From positions 41,515 through 75,809 of the forward strand of contig JAIOAT010000014.1 of NCBI GenBank assembly GCA_019873685.1: a DNA stretch of 34,295 nucleotides. Direction: 5' to 3'. The notes under the pieces were generated by a model. It was not told the DNA's origin. It did no database searches and saw only the letters and a list, made by a program, of their open reading frames with translations. Position 1 is the first letter of the stretch, and the number at the start of each line of letters is the position of its first letter. Positions 29,779 to 34,295 of this stretch are shown here, piece by piece. The stretch is from Chloroflexota bacterium (GTDB lineage: Bacteria; Chloroflexota; Anaerolineae; Aggregatilineales; Ch27). Made by a program: the position numbers and the translations under genes.

Positions 29779-30969
29779 ATGGTAGTTATTCCTGAACGCA
29801 TTGATCCGGCCTCAGTGGTCCTGAGCCATGATGAGATCCGGCGCTACAGCCGCCACCTGATCCTGCCGGAAGTAGGTGTGGAAGGGCAAAAACGGCTGAA
29901 GGCCGCCAGTGTGCTGCTGATCGGGACGGGCGGTCTGGGCAGCCCGCTGGCGTTATATCTTGCCGCCGCCGGGGTGGGACGGATCGGCCTGGTGGATTAC
30001 GACGTGGTTGACGAGAGCAACCTGCAGCGCCAGGTCATTCATGGCACCAGGGATGTCGGGCGGTCCAAGCTCGATTCAGCGGCGGAGACGATCGCCGATC
30101 TCAACCCGTTTGTGGCCATCGATCGCTATAACGTTCCGCTGAGCAGCGCCAATGCGCTGGACATCCTGTCCGGCTATGACGTGATCGTCGATGGCACTGA
30201 CAACTTCCCGACTCGCTATCTGGTCAACGACGCCTGCGTGCTGCTGGGCAAGCCCAATGTCTATGGCAGTGTCTTCCGCTTTGAAGGCCAGGTCAGTGTG
30301 TTTTACGCCAGGGAAGGCCCCTGCTATCGCTGCCTGTTTCCTGCCCCGCCGCCGCCCGGCCTGGTGCCCAGTTGCGCCGATGGCGGGGTGCTGGGTGTGC
30401 TGCCGGGTACGATCGGGACTCTGCAGGCCACCGAAGCGATCAAGCTGATCACCGGAATCGGCCAGCCGCTGATTGGCCGCTTGCTGCTGTATGACGCCCT
30501 GGAGATGAGTTTCGAGACGATCAAGCTGCGCAAGAACCCGGCCTGCCCGATCTGCGGGCTGAACCCGACGGTCACCGAACTGATCGACTACGAAGCTTTC
30601 TGTGGCGTTCCGGCCCACGACCGCAGCACATTCAGCAGCGAGGGGGCGCCTGTGCGGGCGATCACGGTGGACGAGGTCAAGGCCCGCTTGGATGCGGGTG
30701 ATAACCTGCTGATCCTGGATGTGCGTGAACCGCAGGAGTGGGCGATCAGCGCCATCCCCGGTACGTTGCGCATCCCCAAAGGGGAAGTCCTCGCCCGGTT
30801 GGATGAGCTACCAACCGACCACGACATTGTCGTCCATTGCCGGACGGGAATCCGTTCCGCGGATGTCATCCGGGTGCTGCAGGAGCGCGGTTACACGCGG
30901 CTGTACAACATGGCCGGCGGGATAAACGCCTGGGCGCGGCGAATTGACCCTACATTGCCGGTGTACTGA
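29779..30969 (+). CDS. MoeB/ThiF-type E1 adenylyltransferase fused to rhodanese
   Basis: The 396-residue enzyme adenylates the C-terminal Gly of the carrier and transfers sulfur to it. The E1 domain (about 15-270) has the nucleotide loop GTGGLG at 49-54, VDYDVVDESNLQRQ, the DGTDNFPTRY block, a candidate catalytic Cys C199 in PSCADGGVLGVLPG, and zinc ligands C182/C185 and C256/C259. The rhodanese domain (about 290-392) has the persulfide Cys C354 in HCRTGIRS. This architecture matches MoeZ/MOCS3-type proteins that thiocarboxylate CysO or MoaD. AAGGGTGG lies just before the ATG. It is the last gene of the operon; gene symbols moeB or moeZ would be defensible but the carrier specificity is inferred from the neighbour. 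Confidence 0.93.
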   Translation: MVVIPERIDPASVVLSHDEIRRYSRHLILPEVGVEGQKRLKAASVLLIGTGGLGSPLALYLAAAGVGRIGLVDYDVVDESNLQRQVIHGTRDVGRSKLDSAAETIADLNPFVAIDRYNVPLSSANALDILSGYDVIVDGTDNFPTRYLVNDACVLLGKPNVYGSVFRFEGQVSVFYAREGPCYRCLFPAPPPPGLVPSCADGGVLGVLPGTIGTLQATEAIKLITGIGQPLIGRLLLYDALEMSFETIKLRKNPACPICGLNPTVTELIDYEAFCGVPAHDRSTFSSEGAPVRAITVDEVKARLDAGDNLLILDVREPQEWAISAIPGTLRIPKGEVLARLDELPTDHDIVVHCRTGIRSADVIRVLQERGYTRLYNMAGGINAWARRIDPTLPVY

Positions 30970-31011
30970 GTTTTCCGCTCTGCCCGTTGCACTACTTCCA
31001 TAGCTACCTTG

Positions 31012-31038
31012 CGCCGGGAGCGACCGTTCCCGGCGTTC
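31012..31038 (+). terminator. Possible terminator after the sulfur-carrier operon
   Basis: CGCCGGGA (31012-31019) and TCCCGGCG (31028-31035) form a perfect 8-bp stem with an 8-nt loop, followed by TTCTACTTGTT. The weak T-tract makes efficiency uncertain. Confidence 0.5.
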
Positions 31039-31102
31039 TACTTGTTGCCAGGTAATCGCCTCCCTTGCTGATGACTGTCGCGGGAATTCCGCCGTTTGCC
31101 AG

Positions 31103-31132
31103 TTGGGCTGGGCTGGCAAGGCATGTTATTGT
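31103..31132 (+). promoter_or_regulatory. Weak candidate promoter of the CoA-transferase gene
   Basis: TTGGGC (31103-31108) and TATTGT (31127-31132) are 18 nt apart. The hexamers match poorly (4 of 6 at -10). The leader would be about 80 nt. Nothing better is seen between 31038 and 31219. Confidence 0.25.
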
Positions 31133-31218
31133 AGGGGACAGGGGAAGCGGGTGCTGTGCGCCAGCGGGTGAGTCCCCGTTGTGATCGGGCAATCCTACTT
31201 CGGAGCGTATGCACACGG

Positions 31219-32520
31219 ATGAACAGGAACAAGAAACCGCTGTACCTTACGGCGGAGGAAGCCGTCCGGTTCGTCAAATCTGGCGACCGCGTGTTCATGA
31301 CCGGCAACTGCTCGGTGCCCCGCCAGCTGCTGACCGCGCTGGTGGATTATGCTCCCAACCTTTCGAATGTCGAGCTGGTGCATCTGCTGACGATCAGCGA
31401 CGTTGATTATGTGGCACCGGAACTGGCGGGCCATCTGCGCGTTAACGCCATGTTCATCGGGGAAAATGTCCGAGCGGCGGTCAATGATGGCCGCAGTGAC
31501 TTCACACCGATTCTGCTCTCCGATGTGCCGCGGCTCTTCCGGCGCAAGGACAAGTTTCCGATCAATGTTGCCCTGGTGCACCTCAGTCCGCCAGACATCC
31601 ATGGCTATTGCTCGTTCGGGGTCGAGGTGGGCCTGACCAAGACAGCCGCTGAAGTCGCGGATGTGGTCATTGCCGAGGTCAACGCGCAAATGCCGCGCGC
31701 GCTTGGCGACAGCATGATTCACCTCAACAACATCGATGTCATTGTTGAGGTGGATTATCCCGTGCCGACCGTGACCATGACCGAAGCAAACGAGTTGCAG
31801 CAGCAGATCGCCCAGCATATCGTCGAGTTAATCCCGGATGGCGCGACGCTGCAGACCGGTATCGGCGGCGTCCCGGATGCGGTGCTGCGGTTGCTGACTA
31901 ACCACCGCGATCTGGGGATTCACACCGAGTTGTTTTCGGATGGCGTGATCGATCTGGTTGAACAGGGGGTGATCACCTGCCGGGCCAAGACCCTGCACAC
32001 CGGCAAGATCATCGCCGGGTTTGTGCTGGGCACCAAGCGCCTGTATGATTTCGTGCACGATAACCCGATCTGCGAGTTTCACCCGACCGAGTATGTCAAC
32101 AACCCCAGCGTGATCGCTCAGAACGCCCGGATGGTGGCGATCAACAGCGCGCTGGAAGTTGATCTCACCGGCCAGGTCTGCGCCGATAGTATGGGGCATT
32201 ACTTCTACAGCGGCGTGGGCGGTCAGCTTGACTTCATCCGGGGGGCGGGGCGGTCGGAAGGCGGCGTGCCGATCATCGCTCTGCCTGCCACGGCGAAGGG
32301 TGGCACAGTCAGCCGAATTGTGCCGGAACTGAAGCCGGGGGCGGGCGTCACTACCACGCGCAACGATGTGCACTACATCGTGACGGAGTTTGGCGCGGTG
32401 GACCTGTTTGGCGTGCCCGTGCGGGAACGAGCGCGGCGGCTGATTAGCATCGCCCACCCCGACTTTCGGGAAGAACTGGCTCGCATTGCCCATGACCGCT
32501 ACCACCTCAATGTGGATTGA
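31219..32520 (+). CDS. Acetyl-CoA hydrolase/4-hydroxybutyrate CoA-transferase family protein
   Basis: The 433-residue protein is close in length to 4-hydroxybutyrate CoA-transferase (about 438). It transfers CoA between carboxylic acids, or hydrolyses acyl-CoA. Visible blocks are GYCSFGVEVGLTKTAAEVADVVIAEVN, LQTGIGGVPDAVL, GIHTELFSDGVIDLVEQG and a C-terminal GGTVSRIVPELKPGAGVTTTRNDVHYIVTEFGAVDLFG. E237 in HTELFSDG lies where the catalytic Glu of the Clostridium enzyme (E238, from memory) would be. ATG 31219 starts the conserved N-terminus; an in-frame start at 31156 has no ribosome site. The likely role is acetate, propionate or butyrate-type acid metabolism in the cytosol. The exact substrate is not readable. 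Confidence 0.92.
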   Translation: MNRNKKPLYLTAEEAVRFVKSGDRVFMTGNCSVPRQLLTALVDYAPNLSNVELVHLLTISDVDYVAPELAGHLRVNAMFIGENVRAAVNDGRSDFTPILLSDVPRLFRRKDKFPINVALVHLSPPDIHGYCSFGVEVGLTKTAAEVADVVIAEVNAQMPRALGDSMIHLNNIDVIVEVDYPVPTVTMTEANELQQQIAQHIVELIPDGATLQTGIGGVPDAVLRLLTNHRDLGIHTELFSDGVIDLVEQGVITCRAKTLHTGKIIAGFVLGTKRLYDFVHDNPICEFHPTEYVNNPSVIAQNARMVAINSALEVDLTGQVCADSMGHYFYSGVGGQLDFIRGAGRSEGGVPIIALPATAKGGTVSRIVPELKPGAGVTTTRNDVHYIVTEFGAVDLFGVPVRERARRLISIAHPDFREELARIAHDRYHLNVD

Positions 32521-32523
32521 GGA

Positions 32524-32772
32524 TCACTTTGCCCGCTCAGGGCGGGTCGCAGTAGGGCGGGAAGCGCGCCAGACGAAACGGCGGCAGGTCGGCGCGGGCA
32601 GCAGATCGGTTTCGCTGACCGTACTGTGGCAGTTGGAGCAGGTCCAGAGGGTCACGACCGGCGGCAGACCGTGCAGGCGGGCGATAGCTGGCGGCCAGTG
32701 TTGCTGACCACTGAACTGAAAACTACCAGCATGCCAGCAGGTCGGGCAAAGCGCGTAGCGGGTGGCGTTCAT
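32524..32772 (-). CDS. Small zinc-ribbon protein, function unknown
   Basis: The 82-residue frame has two CxxC pairs, C9/C12 (LCPTCWHAG) and C45/C48 (LWTCSNCHSTVSETDLLPA), the layout of a zinc ribbon. The C-terminus is basic. AGAGGA lies 11 nt before ATG 32772. An open frame continues upstream to 33198 but that part is antisense to the esterase signal and linker and is low complexity, so the short form is preferred. It is convergent with the CoA-transferase (3-nt gap) and divergent from the esterase. No function is assigned. Confidence 0.6.
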   Translation of the reverse strand: MNATRYALCPTCWHAGSFQFSGQQHWPPAIARLHGLPPVVTLWTCSNCHSTVSETDLLPAPTCRRFVWRASRPTATRPERAK

Positions 32773-32956
32773 CGTTGTAGTGTCCTCTATGAGCCATCGA
32801 CGCGCTGATCCTACAGGGTTGTGGCGCGGATGACTGGTCGGCTTCCTGACGGCTGACCTGTGCTTGTCAGGCGCTGGTGGGTTATAGACGTTTGTTGCGC
32901 GGAGGGGGTTCCGCAGGCGCAGGATGCTGGCGCTCCTGCATTGGTGAATCAGGCCT

Positions 32957-33955
32957 ATGAAGACGACAGCTCGAGTTCTTGCCCTGGTGATTCTCATGAG
33001 TGTGGCGGTGCTGGTGGGGTGCGAGCCGCTGGTGCCGACGCCTACCCCGCAACTGATCATCATCACCGCGACGGCCAGTCCGACGCCGGTGCTGACGCCG
33101 ACGCCCACGCTGACGCCCACGCCAGAGGTCAGCCCTACGCCCGTGCCCACGGCGTCGCCCACGGCGCTCGCCTGCCCGGAGACAGCGGGGCAGGTCATCG
33201 TTTTCGCGGAGTTCCCCAGCGAGATCGCCGGGCGGAATATGCCCTATCGTGTGTATGTGCCGCCCTGCTACTTCCAGCTGGCCCGCCGGTACCCGGTAGT
33301 TTACCTGCTGCATGGCGCCAGCCAGGATGATACGCAGTGGGAAGACCTGGGGCTGCCGGAGGTACTGGATCGCGGGATACAGCTGGGCGAATATCCGCCG
33401 ATGATTGTGGTCATGCCTTACGGGGCTGGCCTGTTGCCGGATAACACTTTTCCCCCGGACGCTTCATTGGAAAACTACCTGCTGGAAGAGTTGATGCCGC
33501 GCATCGAGAAGGACTTTTGCACGTGGGAAGATCGCATTTACCGGGCGATTGGCGGCAACAGCCGTGGCGGTTTCTGGGCGCTGAGCATTGCCTTCCGCCA
33601 TCCTGAGCTGTTCAGTAAGGTCGGTGCGCATAGCCCGGCGCTGGATACGGATATCACGCCGGCGGCCTACAACCCGCTGGAGCTTGCCCTGAGCGCCCCC
33701 TTCCTGGATACGCTGCGCATCTACCTGGACAACGGAGCGGAAGATCCGGTACGCCCGGAGGTGGAGCGGCTGAGTACGCGGCTGGTGCAGCGGCGGGTGG
33801 CGCACGAGTACGTGATCGACCCTCTGGGTACGCATAGCGATACCTACTGGGCGAAGCATCTGCCGGACTATCTGGCGTTCTATGGCGGCACAGCGATCGA
33901 TGGCTGGCCGCGGGATGCAGGTCAGTTGCCAAGTTGCCTGGAACCAAGCCCTTGA
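32957..33955 (+). CDS. Secreted lipoprotein esterase (alpha/beta hydrolase, putative esterase family)
   Basis: The 332-residue protein has a lipoprotein signal (MKTTARVLALVILMSVAVL then VGC, Cys22), a Thr/Pro-repeat spacer (about 27-70) and an esterase D/Fes-like alpha/beta hydrolase domain (about 78-315). The nucleophile is S202 in GGNSRGGFWAL, the likely acid is D258 in YLDNGAED and the His is H293 in GTHSDTYW. The oxyanion strand reads YPVVYLLHGASQDD. Such enzymes cleave acyl esters, feruloyl groups on polysaccharides or siderophore esters outside the cell. The spacer is typical of surface proteins in Chloroflexota. CAGG is the only ribosome-like element before the ATG. The substrate is unknown. 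Confidence 0.9.
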   Translation: MKTTARVLALVILMSVAVLVGCEPLVPTPTPQLIIITATASPTPVLTPTPTLTPTPEVSPTPVPTASPTALACPETAGQVIVFAEFPSEIAGRNMPYRVYVPPCYFQLARRYPVVYLLHGASQDDTQWEDLGLPEVLDRGIQLGEYPPMIVVMPYGAGLLPDNTFPPDASLENYLLEELMPRIEKDFCTWEDRIYRAIGGNSRGGFWALSIAFRHPELFSKVGAHSPALDTDITPAAYNPLELALSAPFLDTLRIYLDNGAEDPVRPEVERLSTRLVQRRVAHEYVIDPLGTHSDTYWAKHLPDYLAFYGGTAIDGWPRDAGQLPSCLEPSP

Positions 33956-33979
33956 TCGGGCGGGGCTTGCTGCTATAAT
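33952..33979 (+). promoter_or_regulatory. Strong promoter 1 at the right end
   Basis: TTGATC (33952-33957) and TATAAT (33974-33979) are separated by 16 nt, with TGC just before the -10 hexamer and a GC-rich region after it. The inverted repeat CGGGGC (33961-33966)/GCCCCG (33983-33988) brackets the -10 hexamer and could be an operator. It overlaps the esterase stop. Confidence 0.7.
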
Positions 33980-34049
33980 ACTGCCCCGTGCACCTTACGA
34001 GTGGGCAAAACAAGGCGGAAGAAGGATGGCGGGAGCTTCAAAAAAGCTC

Positions 34050-34078
34050 TTGACATCCCCCGGTGACTGCGCTACACT
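34050..34078 (+). promoter_or_regulatory. Strong promoter 2 at the right end
   Basis: TTGACA (34050-34055) is a perfect -35 hexamer and TACACT (34073-34078) a 4/6 -10 hexamer, with a 17-nt spacer. It lies directly after a small GAGCTT-CAAAA-AAGCTC hairpin (34033-34049). Transcription would start near 34085. Confidence 0.7.
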
Positions 34079-34084
34079 GATGGG

Positions 34085-34214
34085 GCACTGGAAAAACAGG
34101 GAGTGCAGACTACTTGAACCGAGTATACGCCAAAGTTCGAACTGAATAGCCTCTACATCGCATGGCGTACGGAATGCAAGTGAGCAGCCCGGCGTGATGC
34201 CGGGCTGTTGTCGT
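34085..34214 (+). ncRNA. Candidate stable small RNA, about 130 nt
   Basis: The stretch lies between promoter 2 and a strong terminator and has no open frame with a ribosome site. It can form GCACT/AGTGC near 34085-34104, contains the palindrome GTTCGAAC near 34134, and GCAT/ATGC near 34160-34177. It ends in the terminator stem. No match to tRNA, SRP RNA (no domain IV pattern), tmRNA or a T-box is seen. It could instead be a leader region cut by termination. Ends are estimated. Confidence 0.45.
34185..34214 (+). terminator. Intrinsic terminator of the right-end transcript
   Basis: CAGCCCGGC (34185-34193) and GCCGGGCTG (34199-34207) form a perfect 9-bp stem with a GTGAT loop, followed by TTGTCGT. 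From here to 34295 I see no gene. Confidence 0.75.
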
Positions 34215-34295
34215 GAGGGTGTGTGACTGGCGGCTGGGCTGGAGGGGATGTCTTCCAGGGCAGCGGCGGGTGACAGACCCGGCGGGCGGGGAACC

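Noticed and set aside
32773-33198. Upstream part of the 224-codon minus-strand frame around the zinc-ribbon gene
   Set aside because: It is Val/Gly/Thr low-complexity sequence antisense to the Thr/Pro linker of the esterase; only the CxxC part from 32772 is kept.
33882-34145. 87-codon plus-strand frame at the right end
   Set aside because: It runs across the esterase end, both promoters and into the RNA candidate, with no ribosome site and no family pattern.
34085-34214. rRNA operon leader, SRP RNA, tmRNA or T-box at the right end
   Set aside because: None of their conserved motifs is visible, and the terminator closes the unit within about 130 nt.
1-34295. CRISPR arrays, insertion sequences, prophage or integrase attachment sites
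   Set aside because: No regularly spaced repeats, transposase or integrase frames or terminal inverted repeats were found; the tRNA-Asp 3' end has no duplicate in the window.

Overview
The window looks like a chromosomal segment of an anaerobic or facultative member of the Chloroflexota, probably Anaerolineae-like. This is inference from several signs: lipoproteins with Thr/Pro-rich linkers after the lipobox, a recG with a long Pro/Ala-rich N-terminal extension, the asp23-fakA-fakB-fakB-recG-coaD gene order, GC-rich coding sequence, frequent GTG/TTG starts, and no outer-membrane genes. I see no CRISPR array, insertion sequence, prophage or rRNA gene. One tRNA gene (Asp) is present.

Layout. 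(1) 1-2404, minus strand: a serine beta-lactamase-family protein cut by the window edge, and a family 5 solute-binding protein. (2) 2790-6089, plus strand: a NuoE-NuoF fusion, a NuoG-N-terminus-like iron-sulfur subunit and FdhD. This is the NAD-linked electron-transfer part and maturation factor of a formate dehydrogenase without the catalytic subunit. (3) 6235-14029, minus strand: a seven-gene operon asp23-fakA-fakB-fakB-recG-coaD-sepIVA-like, giving a complete fatty-acid kinase (one FakA, two FakB) plus CoA synthesis, DNA repair and a coiled-coil division-type protein. rpmB lies divergently at 14321. (4) 14595-18554, minus strand: rpe, a DmpA-type peptidase, a THUMP-type RNA methyltransferase and a YitT-family membrane protein. 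(5) 18765-18930: tRNA-Asp with its own consensus promoter and terminator.

(6) 19098-27772 is a signalling and respiration island. It holds a stand-alone receiver protein, a cytosolic GAF histidine kinase with a NarL-type regulator, a small receiver-like protein that has lost its phosphorylation residues, and then two Tat-exported FAD lipoproteins flanking a membrane-anchored pentaheme NapC/NrfH-type cytochrome. The simplest reading is a quinol -> cytochrome -> flavoprotein chain outside the membrane that reduces unidentified organic electron acceptors, possibly controlled by the neighbouring two-component system.

(7) 27890-30969 is a protein-bound sulfur-carrier operon: JAMM protease, CysO-like carrier with a Gly-Gly-Met-Ser-Phe end, DUF4395 membrane protein, membrane-anchored thioredoxin and MoeB-rhodanese E1 enzyme. 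It is preceded by a 41-codon Cys/Met-rich leader peptide and an intrinsic terminator with alternative pairings. This is a candidate cysteine (or methionine) responsive transcription attenuator and is my strongest finding. (8) 31219-33955: an acetyl-CoA hydrolase/4-hydroxybutyrate CoA-transferase family enzyme, a small zinc-ribbon protein (minus strand) and a secreted lipoprotein esterase. (9) 33952-34214: tandem sigma70-type promoters followed by about 130 nt of apparently noncoding sequence ending in a strong intrinsic terminator, a candidate stable small RNA.
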